DNA of 64,000 nt from Hyphomicrobiaceae bacterium (lineage in GTDB: Bacteria; Pseudomonadota; Alphaproteobacteria; Rhizobiales; Devosiaceae): NCBI GenBank assembly GCA_020638095.1, contig JACKJF010000004.1:62001-126000 (forward strand), given 5' to 3'. Below are positions 36,773 through 46,932 of this stretch, one piece after another. Under the pieces are notes generated by a model. The model made no database searches. It was given only the letters and a program-made list of their open reading frames with translations, and was not told the DNA's origin. A program made the translations under genes and the position numbers. The first letter of the stretch is position 1; every line of letters begins with the position of its first letter.

Positions 36773-37342
36773 TCAGCGCGTGAACGGAATGGATGTGTGG
36801 AGTTTGTCGCCGGAATCCGCGAAGGTCACGTTGAAGTCGATGACAATCTTTCCGCCGCGCAGGGCGATCTGCGACGAGACCGAAACCTGTTCGTTATTTT
36901 CGTCCACTTCGGTCTTCGCGAAGTTGAAAACCACGTCGTTGCCTGACTGGTGCCCGAAGACCTGACCCGAGAATTGCTTGTTCGACGACATGCCAGCGAC
37001 ATAGCGGTTGGTCGCGTCGTCATAAAGGATGGTGCCACGAACCGAGAGGTTGAGCCCGACAAGCGCACAACGCCCGTTATAGTAGAGCTTGTGCTGGGGG
37101 TTGGCCGTCACTTCGATGCGGCAGGAAAAGGTCTCAGGTTCGTCGCCGCCTTCAAGTACGCCGCTCCCGGTCCAGTTGCCGACATAGGTTTCGAGCAGAG
37201 CGTTCTGGGAGTCACCCGCCTGTGCCGACAGGGACATCAGACCGATGCCCGAGATCGCCAGAACCAGAACCGCCAGCGCGCGCGCGGCGAAGTTGCGGAC
37301 AAACAGAATTCGAGAATGCGAATGAGGGGCCATGAAATCCAT
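36773..37342 (-). CDS. Secreted hypothetical protein (189 aa)
   Basis: The protein has a long N-terminal signal sequence (hydrophobic AVLVLAISGIGLMSLSAQA, cleavage about residue 43). A beta-rich domain follows, with TYVGNWTGSGVLEGG, FSCRIEV, YYNGRCALVG and a GKIVIDFNVTF end. The N-W-T-G-x-G start and two Cys recall small lipocalin-like or DUF-type periplasmic proteins. No family is assigned. An ATG at 37333 is an alternative start. Confidence 0.75.
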   Translation of the reverse strand: MDFMAPHSHSRILFVRNFAARALAVLVLAISGIGLMSLSAQAGDSQNALLETYVGNWTGSGVLEGGDEPETFSCRIEVTANPQHKLYYNGRCALVGLNLSVRGTILYDDATNRYVAGMSSNKQFSGQVFGHQSGNDVVFNFAKTEVDENNEQVSVSSQIALRGGKIVIDFNVTFADSGDKLHTSIPFTR

Positions 37343-37378
37343 CCAGTTCTCGCGCCGCTACGCAGCAGCGCCTCCCAC

Positions 37379-37394
37379 TGTGCATATATGCACA
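37379..37394. promoter_or_regulatory. Perfect 16-bp palindrome upstream of the secreted-protein gene
   Basis: TGTGCATATATGCACA is self-complementary and lies 36 bases upstream of the secreted-protein start, in the gap shared with the divergent ABC genes. It is a strong candidate operator for a dimeric regulator. No cognate regulator is apparent. Confidence 0.55.
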
Positions 37395-37563
37395 ACTGGG
37401 CTTATTGTCATCCATGCGGCAAATTTAAGGTGTCCTGCCCCGCCTGCGGACGGTAGCGGCACTCGGCTGGGTCATCATGTCACCCAAATCGCATTGACAA
37501 TGCGGCCCCGCCCCGTCACCAAGGGTCCGCGCGCGTAGACCGGCAGCAAGAGCACATTAGTCC

Positions 37564-38265
37564 ATGTCCAAACTCGTCGAGACAAACAACGTCAACCTCC
37601 ACCTGATGTCCGGCAAGTCTCGCCTGCACATCCTCAAGGACATCAATTTCTCGATCAACGTCGCAGAAGTCGTGTCGGTTGTCGGGCCATCGGGCAGTGG
37701 CAAGACCTCGCTGCTGATGGTGCTTGCCGGCCTTGAGCGCGCCACGAGCGGCAGTGTCATTGTCGACGGCAAAAATCTCTCAGAACTCGACGAAGACGGG
37801 CTCGCCGTGTTCCGCCGCCACCACATCGGCGTTCTCTTCCAGAACTTCAATCTCATTCCTTCGCTGACGGCCCATGAGAATGTCAGCCTGGCGCTGGAAG
37901 TCGCCGAAAGCGGCTTGTCGTTCAAGCAGATCCGCGAACAGGCGGCCGACGCGCTTTCGGAAGTCGGGCTCGGCGACCGGCTGACCCACTTGCCTTCATC
38001 CCTGTCGGGCGGCGAACAGCAGCGCGTCGGCCTTGCCCGCGCCATCGTCAGCAAACCGCCATTGCTTCTTGCCGACGAACCGACCGGTAACCTCGATCAG
38101 GATACCGGCTCGCTGGTGATCGAGCTCATGCTCAACCTCGCGCGCAAGCACCAGACCGCCATGATGCTGATCACCCATGATCCCAAAATGGCCACCAAAG
38201 CCGATCGCAGGCTGGTGATGGATCGCGGCGTTTTGGCCGAGCAGAAGATCGCGGAGCCCGCATGA
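37564..38265 (+). CDS. ybbA: ABC transporter ATP-binding protein (LolD/YbbA-like)
   Basis: The 233-residue ATPase has Walker A GPSGSGKTS, Q-loop LFQNFNLIPSL, signature LSGGEQQRVG, Walker B LLADEPTGNLD and H-loop THD. It belongs to the MacB/LolD/FtsE group that energises mechanotransmission rather than classic import. Its stop overlaps the permease start (ATGA). Confidence 0.88.
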   Translation: MSKLVETNNVNLHLMSGKSRLHILKDINFSINVAEVVSVVGPSGSGKTSLLMVLAGLERATSGSVIVDGKNLSELDEDGLAVFRRHHIGVLFQNFNLIPSLTAHENVSLALEVAESGLSFKQIREQAADALSEVGLGDRLTHLPSSLSGGEQQRVGLARAIVSKPPLLLADEPTGNLDQDTGSLVIELMLNLARKHQTAMMLITHDPKMATKADRRLVMDRGVLAEQKIAEPA

Positions 38266-40811
38266 GCCGAGTCTGGAGCTGGATCCGGGTCGGCCTTGCC
38301 GACCTGCGCGGCGACATGCGCAGGTTTGGCCTGTTGATGGTTTGCCTGGCGCTGGGCACCAGCGTCATCGCCGCAGTCGGTTCGGTTGGCACGGTTCTGA
38401 AGCAATCGGTGGAACGCGACGCGACCGCTCTGATGGGCGGTGATCTGGAAGCGAGCCGCCCCGACCGGGACGCAACGCCGGAAGAATTTGCCTTTTTCCA
38501 GACGCTCGGCACCGTGACGAAAGTCGTCAGCACCAACGCCCATGGATCGACTCCGGACAACACGGCGCTCATTGATCTGCTCGCGGTCGACGACAATTAT
38601 CCCTTGCTGGGCAATGTCTTGAGCCCGCAACTTGAATCGGGAGAAAAGCCCGGAAAGCTGCTCGGCGATGTCAACGGAACCTACGGCGCCATCGTGGACC
38701 CGGTGCTGCTCGACCGATTGGCAATTTCACTTGGCGACACGTTCACCGTTGGAAACATTCAGCTGCAGGTGCGCGGCGACCTGGCTTCGCTGCCCGACGG
38801 CGCCGTGCGCGGATTTCACCTTGGGCTGACGACGGTGATATCGACCGAGGCGCTGGCCCAGATGTCTGATCTGCGCCCGCCATTGCCGGGCCTTTTGACC
38901 AAGCACAACTACAAGATCCTGCTCCAGGGCACCGATTACGACACGGCCGCCGCCGCGATCGCCGCAAAATTCGGGGAGGCGACCTGGGAGGTTCAATCGC
39001 CCCGCGAGGCCGTTGGCCCGACCATTCGCTACTACAACCTCTTCACCCGCTATCTCCTGATCATTGGCTTGTCGTCTTTGCTGGTCGGCGGTGTGGGCGT
39101 TTCAAACGCGGTTTCGACCTATGTCGGCGAGCGCCAGCGCACAATCGCCATTCTCAGGACCCTTGGTGCCACCGGCGCGCGCGTGCTCGTTCACCACCTC
39201 GCCCAGATCGGGGTGCTGATCGGCATCGGCGTCGGCATTGGTGTCCTGATGGGAGCGGTGGCTTCGCTCTTCATGCTTCCGCTTGTTGGCAACGCGCTCA
39301 GCGTTGACCTGCCGCCCACCATCGTGCCCGCACCGCTTCTGGTTGCGGCGGGGTTTGGCATTCTGTCTGGCTTTGCCTATGCCTATCTGCCCCTGATGCG
39401 GACGCAGCGCATCAGTCCGGCCCTTCTGTTCCGGTCACCCGGAATGGCCCTTCCCATCGCCGACTGGTGGGCGCTCACCAACCCAAGGATCATCATTCCC
39501 GTCGCGTTGGCGGCTGCCGGCGTCTTTGGGCTTGCGGTTTTCGAGACCGGCGACGTCCGCCTTGTGTCCTTGTATGCGCTGGGAGTTGTGGCGACCTTCG
39601 CCCTGTTGCGCGGCGCCGCCTATCTGCTACAGGTGGTGCTGAAGCGTTTGCCGCCCGCGCCGGTGACCGGCATCAGGAACGTGTTGCGCAGCATTTATGG
39701 ACCCGGATCGAGCGCGCCCGTCGTCATCGTTTCTATCGGTCTCGGACTTTCGATGGTGCTGATCATTGCGCTGCTTGAGCGCAACCTGCATGATCAGCTG
39801 CTCGGCTCGGTCACGCGCAACGCGCCAACATTCGTTGCCACCGACCTGTTCGATGACGAGGTCGCCGCCATCGAACAGATGGCCAAGGACGACCCGGACA
39901 TAGTCGAGTTCCAGTGGCGGCCCATGCTGCGCGGCGCGGTCACCGAGATCAACGGGGTCGATACCAGCACCCTCAAGAATGTCGACGAAGAGGCGCAGTT
40001 CCTCTTTTCGGGCGAAATCCCGATGACCTATGCCGCCGACATGCCGGAGGGTTCGACCATCACCGACGGAGCCTGGTGGCCGGCCGACTATCAGGGACCA
40101 CCGCTGGTCTCCCTGCGTTCGACGATGAAATCGGCGCTCAACCTCAAGGTTGGCGACTCCATCCAGATCCGCATGTTCGGCGAGCTGATTGACGCAAAGG
40201 TTGCCAATTTCCGCGACTACCAGTGGCAGAGGGGCCTCAATTTCATGGTCACCTTCTCGCCCGGCGACGTGGAATATTACCCCTTCAACCAGCTCGGCAC
40301 GATCAAGGCGGCCGAGGGCAAGGAAAAGGACGTCGAACGGTTGCTGAACAAGACATTCCCCACGGTTGCCTTCATACCGGTGGGCGATGCCCTGCAACAG
40401 GCGGCGACCATTCTCAGTCAGCTGGGCACAGCCGTGAACGTGGTTGGCGGCATCGCCGTGGTCAATGGCCTGCTCGTCCTCGCAGGCACGATGGCCGCCG
40501 GCCGCAAGCAGCGCGAGTCCGACGCCGTCGTCAAAAAGGTTCTCGGGGCTACCCGCGGCGACATTCTGCGCAGCTTCGTCACCGAATATGCGGTGCTTGG
40601 CGTCTTTTCTTCGCTCATCGCAACGATCGTCGGCGTCTTTGGTGCCTGGGTGATCACCAAGAGCGGATTGGAAGTCGATTTCAGCGCGGATCCGGTGCTG
40701 ATCTTCTTCGTGGTCGTCGGGGCTGTGCTGCTGACACTTGCGGCGGGCGCCATCACCACCTGGCGGGCCCTGTCGACACCGCCCGCGCGCTTCCTCAGGA
40801 CGATTGGCTGA
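38262..40811 (+). CDS. ybbP: FtsX-like ABC permease (YbbP-like)
   Basis: The 849-residue protein has an N-terminal membrane helix and a large periplasmic domain (about 50-245). Three helices with the FtsX stretch LLVGGVGVSNAVSTYVGERQRTIAILRTLGATG follow (about 255-385). It then has two central helices, a second periplasmic domain (about 500-705) and a final FtsX domain with KKVLGATRGDILRSF. The duplicated layout matches YbbP, partner of YbbA. Substrates of this system are poorly known; lipid or peptide handling at the envelope is suggested. It is convergent with malK. Confidence 0.88.
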   Translation: MSRVWSWIRVGLADLRGDMRRFGLLMVCLALGTSVIAAVGSVGTVLKQSVERDATALMGGDLEASRPDRDATPEEFAFFQTLGTVTKVVSTNAHGSTPDNTALIDLLAVDDNYPLLGNVLSPQLESGEKPGKLLGDVNGTYGAIVDPVLLDRLAISLGDTFTVGNIQLQVRGDLASLPDGAVRGFHLGLTTVISTEALAQMSDLRPPLPGLLTKHNYKILLQGTDYDTAAAAIAAKFGEATWEVQSPREAVGPTIRYYNLFTRYLLIIGLSSLLVGGVGVSNAVSTYVGERQRTIAILRTLGATGARVLVHHLAQIGVLIGIGVGIGVLMGAVASLFMLPLVGNALSVDLPPTIVPAPLLVAAGFGILSGFAYAYLPLMRTQRISPALLFRSPGMALPIADWWALTNPRIIIPVALAAAGVFGLAVFETGDVRLVSLYALGVVATFALLRGAAYLLQVVLKRLPPAPVTGIRNVLRSIYGPGSSAPVVIVSIGLGLSMVLIIALLERNLHDQLLGSVTRNAPTFVATDLFDDEVAAIEQMAKDDPDIVEFQWRPMLRGAVTEINGVDTSTLKNVDEEAQFLFSGEIPMTYAADMPEGSTITDGAWWPADYQGPPLVSLRSTMKSALNLKVGDSIQIRMFGELIDAKVANFRDYQWQRGLNFMVTFSPGDVEYYPFNQLGTIKAAEGKEKDVERLLNKTFPTVAFIPVGDALQQAATILSQLGTAVNVVGGIAVVNGLLVLAGTMAAGRKQRESDAVVKKVLGATRGDILRSFVTEYAVLGVFSSLIATIVGVFGAWVITKSGLEVDFSADPVLIFFVVVGAVLLTLAAGAITTWRALSTPPARFLRTIG

Positions 40812-40823
40812 CCGCGGCCGAGT

Positions 40824-41882
40824 TCAGATCCGATCGCCGGTCTGGGTGTCGAAGAAGCACATGTGGCTCGTGTCGACTGAAAAGCCCATTTCCGAGTGGC
40901 TAAGGTGCGCGCGCCCCGAAAGGCGTGCGGTTGCTACCGTTTCGCCGAGCTTGAAGCTGACGAAATTGTCGGAGCCCGTATGTTCGAGGCTGATCGGCGT
41001 TACCTTCAACTCCCCGCCAATGCTGAAATCCTCGGGCCGGATACCGACGATGATCGATGAACGCGCGCTGACCTTGTCCGCGAGGCCCGGCACGTGCACC
41101 ACCTGGTCGTTGCCGAACTTCACCGCGCTGCTGTCTGGGTCGGTCGACGCCGCAATAAGGTTCATCGGCGGCGAGCCCATGAAATCGGCTACGAACGTGG
41201 TTTGCGGCGAATTGTAGATTTCGTCCGGCGTGCCGACTTGCTGCACGATGCCGTCCTTCAGGACGACGATCTTTGTCGCCAGCGTCATCGCCTCGATCTG
41301 GTCGTGGGTGACGTAAACGATTGACGTTCCGGTCGTTTCGTGAAGTTTCTTGATTTCGCCCCGCATTTCCACGCGCAGCTTGGCGTCGAGGTTGGAGAGG
41401 GGCTCATCGAAGAGGAAGAGCGCCGGATCACGGACCAGCGCACGGCCCATGGCAACGCGCTGGCGCTGGCCGCCCGATAGCTGGCTCGGCCGCCGATCAA
41501 GCAGGTGGTCGATCTGCAGAAGCCGCGCGACGTCGCCCGTCCGCTGATTGATTTCGGTTTGCGGCACGTGGCGGATGCGCATGCCGAATCCGATATTCTC
41601 GCCTACACTCATGGTCGGATAAAGCGCATAGGACTGGAAAACCATCGCTATGTCGCGGTCCTTTGGCGGGATCTGGGTCACGTCGCGACCATTGATTTCA
41701 ATCGTTCCGGCCGTCACGTCCTCCAGCCCGGCGATGCAGTTGAGAAGGGTGGATTTCCCGCACCCGGAAGGCCCGACAAGCACGAGAAACTCGCCCTTTT
41801 CGATCGAAACGCTGATGTCTTTCAGGATTTCGACCGAGCCGTAGCTTTTAAAAAGCGACTTGATGGAGAGCGCTGTCGTCAT
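40824..41882 (-). CDS. malK: Maltose-type ABC transporter ATP-binding protein
   Basis: The 352-residue CUT1-family ATPase has Walker [11 protein letters not shown]-loop FQSYALYP, signature [19 protein letters not shown], Walker [13 protein letters not shown] and H-loop THDQ. A C-terminal regulatory OB domain (about 240-350) follows. It is translated from an ATG overlapping the LacI stop (ATGA) and is separated from malEFG by divergent transcription. It presumably energises MalFG encoded at 44492-46929. Confidence 0.92.
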   Translation of the reverse strand: MTTALSIKSLFKSYGSVEILKDISVSIEKGEFLVLVGPSGCGKSTLLNCIAGLEDVTAGTIEINGRDVTQIPPKDRDIAMVFQSYALYPTMSVGENIGFGMRIRHVPQTEINQRTGDVARLLQIDHLLDRRPSQLSGGQRQRVAMGRALVRDPALFLFDEPLSNLDAKLRVEMRGEIKKLHETTGTSIVYVTHDQIEAMTLATKIVVLKDGIVQQVGTPDEIYNSPQTTFVADFMGSPPMNLIAASTDPDSSAVKFGNDQVVHVPGLADKVSARSSIIVGIRPEDFSIGGELKVTPISLEHTGSDNFVSFKLGETVATARLSGRAHLSHSEMGFSVDTSHMCFFDTQTGDRI

Positions 41883-42937
41883 GCCGTTTGTCCTTGAACC
41901 TGCTTGGATAATGGGGAAGGGCCGGTCGATTGCCGCACGATCAGCTCCGCCTCCTCGGTGACCTGCAACCCAGCAAGATTGTCACCATTGAGCAGGCCCT
42001 GCAAGATATCGGCCAGCGGCCGGCAGGCGTCGCGGAGCGGGGAGAAAGTCACCGTCAGAGCGGGATCAAAACCCATGGCATGTACCTGCGGCGGGGCGTC
42101 GTCGTGCGCGATCACCGAAACGTCGGCCGGAATGTTCAGCCCCTTGTCGCGGATGGCCCGCATCGCGCCCGCGGCGATGATCGTCGAGGAACAGGCGATG
42201 CCGGTTGGCCGGGCGTTCTCAGGTTCGCTGAGCGCTGCCAGAGCTTGCATGTATCCATAGGTCTCGGTCATGCGCCCGTGACGCACCGTTCCGAACACGG
42301 GCGACGAGCCGAAATCGCGAAGCGCCTGTTCGAACCCGCGCCGGCGCTCAAATGAAAAGTGCACGTCCTCGGGTCCGTTGAGGAAACACAGCTGGCGGTG
42401 CCCCAGGTCGATCAGGAGCTTGGCCGCGTCGTAGCCAACCCGGAAATTGTCGATGTCGAAAAAGGCATAGTCCGGCGCCGGACTGGCGTCGCGGCCGTGA
42501 ACCACGAACGGAACGCCATCGGACCTGAGAAATTCGATGCGCGGGTCTGAAAGCTTGGGATTGGTCACGATGAAGCCATCCACCGCCTGCTTGCCCACCA
42601 GCCGGCGGAATGGCTCAACTTCGTCTTCGAGCACCGGCGCGTGAAAAACAAGGTCGAGATCGAGCTCGGTCAAGCGGCGGGAAAGGCCCGTCATCACGTC
42701 ATAAAAGGTCGGATCGAACGACTGGTCGGGCGAGGGGGGCAGCACCAGTCCGATCATGCCCGACCGGCCGGTTGCGAGCTTTTTGGCAAGCTGGTTGGGG
42801 CGGTAATTGAGCCGTCGCGCCGTGTCCTCAACCAGAAGGCGCGTGCGCGCCGAGACTTCGGGATAGCCGTTCAGCGCCCGGCTGACCGTTGCCGGCGACA
42901 GGTGCAGCTTCTCGCTGATCTGTTTGATCGTGACCAC
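41879..42937 (-). CDS. LacI-family transcriptional repressor
   Basis: The 352-residue regulator has an N-terminal HTH (TIKQISEKLHLSPATVSRALNGYPEVSARTR split as helix-turn-helix and hinge region, about 2-60) and a periplasmic-binding-protein-like sensor (about 62-340; DGFIVTNPK, GYDAAKLLIDLGHR, AHDDAPP). The start is GTG at 42937 with GGGGGAG upstream. It resembles AglR-type regulators of alpha-glucoside uptake. Two matching operator-like sites lie in the divergent promoter region, so control of itself, malK and malEFG is likely. Confidence 0.92.
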   Translation of the reverse strand: MVTIKQISEKLHLSPATVSRALNGYPEVSARTRLLVEDTARRLNYRPNQLAKKLATGRSGMIGLVLPPSPDQSFDPTFYDVMTGLSRRLTELDLDLVFHAPVLEDEVEPFRRLVGKQAVDGFIVTNPKLSDPRIEFLRSDGVPFVVHGRDASPAPDYAFFDIDNFRVGYDAAKLLIDLGHRQLCFLNGPEDVHFSFERRRGFEQALRDFGSSPVFGTVRHGRMTETYGYMQALAALSEPENARPTGIACSSTIIAAGAMRAIRDKGLNIPADVSVIAHDDAPPQVHAMGFDPALTVTFSPLRDACRPLADILQGLLNGDNLAGLQVTEEAELIVRQSTGPSPLSKQVQGQTA

Positions 42938-43270
42938 CGGCTCCCCCTAAACCGCTTTGAAAAACTAGGCGAGTTTTTCACATCTGACAAGCATTGCGCC
43001 CGGAAAACGGGTAGTTTCACGATTTTCAAAGCGGTTTAACTTTCCGAAATGATGTGGTAAGTCCAATCTTGGAGGATGGAGGTTTCCTGTCGAGACGCGC
43101 GATAGTGCCGACAGGGCTCGTTCGGCCTCCAACAGCCTGACATGCGACATTGCCGCTGTTGGGCTTGACTTTGTCACATTGCTGTTCTTGCGTTCGGGAT
43201 AGGCCCGAACGGCGTCCCGCGTGGCGCGCTGCCGCGGGGACCAACATGTCAATCAATGGGAGGATCAGAC
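42938..43270. promoter_or_regulatory. Divergent lacI-malK / malEFG control region with two operator-like sites
   Basis: TAAACCGCTTTGAAAA occurs at 42948-42963 and as its exact inverted copy at 43023-43038. AAACCGCTTT fits the LacI-family half-site pattern around a central CG. The centres are 75 bp apart, close to seven helical turns, which would suit looping. The first site abuts the ribosome site of the lacI gene. GAAAAACT (42959-42966) and AGTTTTTC (42972-42979) form another inverted repeat. Confidence 0.65.
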
Positions 43271-44434
<1,164 letters not shown>

Positions 44435-44444
44435 CCACTTCTGC

Positions 44445-44470
44445 AAAGGGGCCGCTTTGGCGGCCCCTTT
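44445..44470 (+). terminator. Intra-operon hairpin after malE
   Basis: AAAGGGGCCGC (44445-44455) pairs perfectly with GCGGCCCCTTT (44460-44470) around TTTG. The sequence after it is not a long T-run, so partial termination or mRNA protection is likely. Confidence 0.75.
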
Positions 44471-44491
44471 CACGTTCGGCTTGGAGGGGGA

Positions 44492-46042
44492 ATGAGCCAG
44501 ACGCAGACCGCGCCGATGGAGGCAACCGGCATTTCGCCGTTCGGCATTCTCGCAAAGGCTGGTGTCGTGGCGGTGACGCTCGTTGGTCTCTTTGCGGCCT
44601 GGTCCGTCTACATCATCGGCCAGCCACTCTTCGGACTTTTCCTGCTCGCGGCCGCGCTCTTCTTCTTCTTCATTTACGGCTTTCGCCGTTACTATTTCGC
44701 CCGCTTCATCTATCCTGGCGCGGCGGCGATCCTGCTCTTTATCGCCTTTCCCATCATCTACACGATCTATCTTGGCTTCACGAACTACAGTTCGCAGAAC
44801 CTGCTGACCTTCGAGCGGGCCAAGGAGGTCATTCTCTCGGGCCGCATCGTCGATCAGGCAACCAAGCGGCCCTTTGCCATTGTGGTCGAGGGCGGAACCT
44901 ATAGGATTTTCCTGCCCGAGGGAGATGCGGGGTTCCTCACCGAACCGCTCGCGCTCGATGGCTCAGCTGTCACGGTCAACGCAGTAGCGGTCGATAGCCC
45001 TCCCGCCGAAACCATGGCGATGCGCGATGCCATCAAACTGCGCGACGGGCTCGGCGCCGTGCAGATCGTCTTGCCCGATGGAACAAGCCTCAAATCGGCG
45101 GGCTTGCGCGAATTTGCCTCCGTAGAGCCCGAATATGTCCTTCTCGACGGTGACCGGATGCGCGACAACGCCACCGGCGACATTCTCGAACCGGATCAGA
45201 CTCGCGGATTTTACGTTCGCCCCGATGGCACGCTCGTTCCGCCCGGATGGCGGGTCAATATCGGTTGGGCAAACTTCGAGCGGATATTCACTTCCGCCGG
45301 CATACGTGCGCCGATGCTTGGCATTTTCACCTGGACGCTGATCTTCGCTGCCGGCTCTGTCGGGCTGACATTTGCCCTCGGACTTGTGCTGGCCTCGGTT
45401 CTCCAGTGGGAGCATCTGCGCTTCAAGGCCATCTACCGGGTCCTGCTGATCCTGCCCTACGCCGTGCCGGCCTTTATCTCGATCCTCGTTTTCCGCGGGC
45501 TCTTCAACCAGAATTTCGGCGAGATCAACTTGATCCTTCAGACGCTTTTCGGTGTCCGCCCGGAATGGTTCACCAACGGCACATTGGCCAGAACCATGAT
45601 CCTTATCGTCAATGTCTGGCTCGGCTACCCCTACATGATGCTGCTCTCGATGGGCTTCCTTCAGGCGGTGCCAGTCGAACAGAAGAAGGCGGCCGTTCTC
45701 GAGGGCGCCTCGGCTTCGCGCGTCTTCTTCACCATCACACTGCCGCAGATCCTGCCGCCCTTCCTGCCTCTGCTGCTCGCCTCGTTCGCCTTCAACTTCA
45801 ATAATATCGTCCTGATCCTGCTTCTGACGCAGGGCGGACCGGACATTCCGGGTACGATCATTCCCGCGGGCCAGACGGATATCCTGGGCTCCTTCACCTT
45901 CCGCATGGCGTTCCAGGATTCCGCCCAGCAGTTCGGACTTGCCGGGGCCATCACCCTGATCATTTTCCTGATCGTCACCGTTCTCGCCTATGCCAACTTC
46001 GTGGCCATGCGCCGCGCGGCCAACCGGGGAGCGAGCCAATGA
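44492..46042 (+). CDS. malF: Maltose-type ABC permease MalF with periplasmic P2 loop
   Basis: The 516-residue protein, close in length to E. coli MalF, has helices near 20-100. A large periplasmic loop (about 105-265) corresponds to the P2 loop that contacts MalE. Further helices contain the EAA loop EGASASRVFFTITLPQ (about 405). The GVFTW-like motif is LGIFTWTL. Its presence marks an enterobacterial-type maltose system rather than the short-loop sugar permeases seen in smoF. It starts at ATG 44492 after GGAGGGGGA and overlaps malG by ATGA. Confidence 0.92.
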   Translation: MSQTQTAPMEATGISPFGILAKAGVVAVTLVGLFAAWSVYIIGQPLFGLFLLAAALFFFFIYGFRRYYFARFIYPGAAAILLFIAFPIIYTIYLGFTNYSSQNLLTFERAKEVILSGRIVDQATKRPFAIVVEGGTYRIFLPEGDAGFLTEPLALDGSAVTVNAVAVDSPPAETMAMRDAIKLRDGLGAVQIVLPDGTSLKSAGLREFASVEPEYVLLDGDRMRDNATGDILEPDQTRGFYVRPDGTLVPPGWRVNIGWANFERIFTSAGIRAPMLGIFTWTLIFAAGSVGLTFALGLVLASVLQWEHLRFKAIYRVLLILPYAVPAFISILVFRGLFNQNFGEINLILQTLFGVRPEWFTNGTLARTMILIVNVWLGYPYMMLLSMGFLQAVPVEQKKAAVLEGASASRVFFTITLPQILPPFLPLLLASFAFNFNNIVLILLLTQGGPDIPGTIIPAGQTDILGSFTFRMAFQDSAQQFGLAGAITLIIFLIVTVLAYANFVAMRRAANRGASQ

Positions 46043-46929
46043 TCGTCGAGGACAAGCGCAACCTGACGCTCAAGAAGGTCGCGGCCCACGGTTTTCTGAT
46101 CGTCTTTCTCATCATCATCATGTTTCCATTCCTCATGGTGGTGTCGATCTCGTTCCGGCAGGGCAACTTCACCATCGGCTCGCTCATCCCCGAGCATCCG
46201 ACGCTCGAGCACTGGTACCTTGCGTTTGGACTCGATTTTACGCGGCCCGACGGAACCGTCATTTCGCCGCCCTATCCGGTGATGCTCTGGATGTTCAATT
46301 CCATCAAGATCGCCCTGATTTCGTCGCTTGGCTGTCTGGTCATTGCGACCATTTCCGCCTATGCGCTGAGCCGTATCCGCTTCCGCGGCCGCGCCGCGTT
46401 CCTCGATTCGCTGTTCGTGATCCAGATGTTCCCAACCACGCTGGCCCTGATCGCGCTCTATGCGGTGTTCGATGCCATGGGCGATATTTCGCCCATCATC
46501 GGCATCGACAGCCATGTCAGCCTGATCGTCATCTACCTGAGCTGGGTCACGCTTCACATCTGGACTCTGAAGGGCTATTTCGACTCCATCGATCCCGCCA
46601 TGGACAAGGCCGCCGCCATCGACGGTGCCACCCCCTGGCAGACGTTCCGCCACGTCTTCCTGCCGCTGGCTGTGCCGATGATGTCGGTGGTGTTCGTCCT
46701 CGTCTTCATCTCGGTGATCAACGATTATCCGATCGCCTCGATCCTTTTGCGCAACGAGAACAACCTCACGCTGGCCACCGGATCGCGACTCTACCTCAAT
46801 GAATTCCGTTACCTCTGGGGCGACTTTGCCGCCGCCGCTATTTTGTCGGGCGTGCCGATCACCGTCGTCTTCCTCATCGCCCAGCGCTACCTGGTCGCCG
46901 GCCTCAGTGAAGGTTCGGTCAAGGGCTGA
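46039..46929 (+). CDS. malG: Maltose-type ABC permease MalG
   Basis: The 296-residue permease has six helices, DIGSLIPEHPTLEHWY-like periplasmic start (here TIGSLIPEHPTLEHWY) and the EAA loop KAAAIDGATPWQTFRHVFLPL. It overlaps malF and precedes the alpha-glucosidase by three bases. Confidence 0.93.
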   Translation: MIVEDKRNLTLKKVAAHGFLIVFLIIIMFPFLMVVSISFRQGNFTIGSLIPEHPTLEHWYLAFGLDFTRPDGTVISPPYPVMLWMFNSIKIALISSLGCLVIATISAYALSRIRFRGRAAFLDSLFVIQMFPTTLALIALYAVFDAMGDISPIIGIDSHVSLIVIYLSWVTLHIWTLKGYFDSIDPAMDKAAAIDGATPWQTFRHVFLPLAVPMMSVVFVLVFISVINDYPIASILLRNENNLTLATGSRLYLNEFRYLWGDFAAAAILSGVPITVVFLIAQRYLVAGLSEGSVKG

Positions 46930-46932
46930 CCC

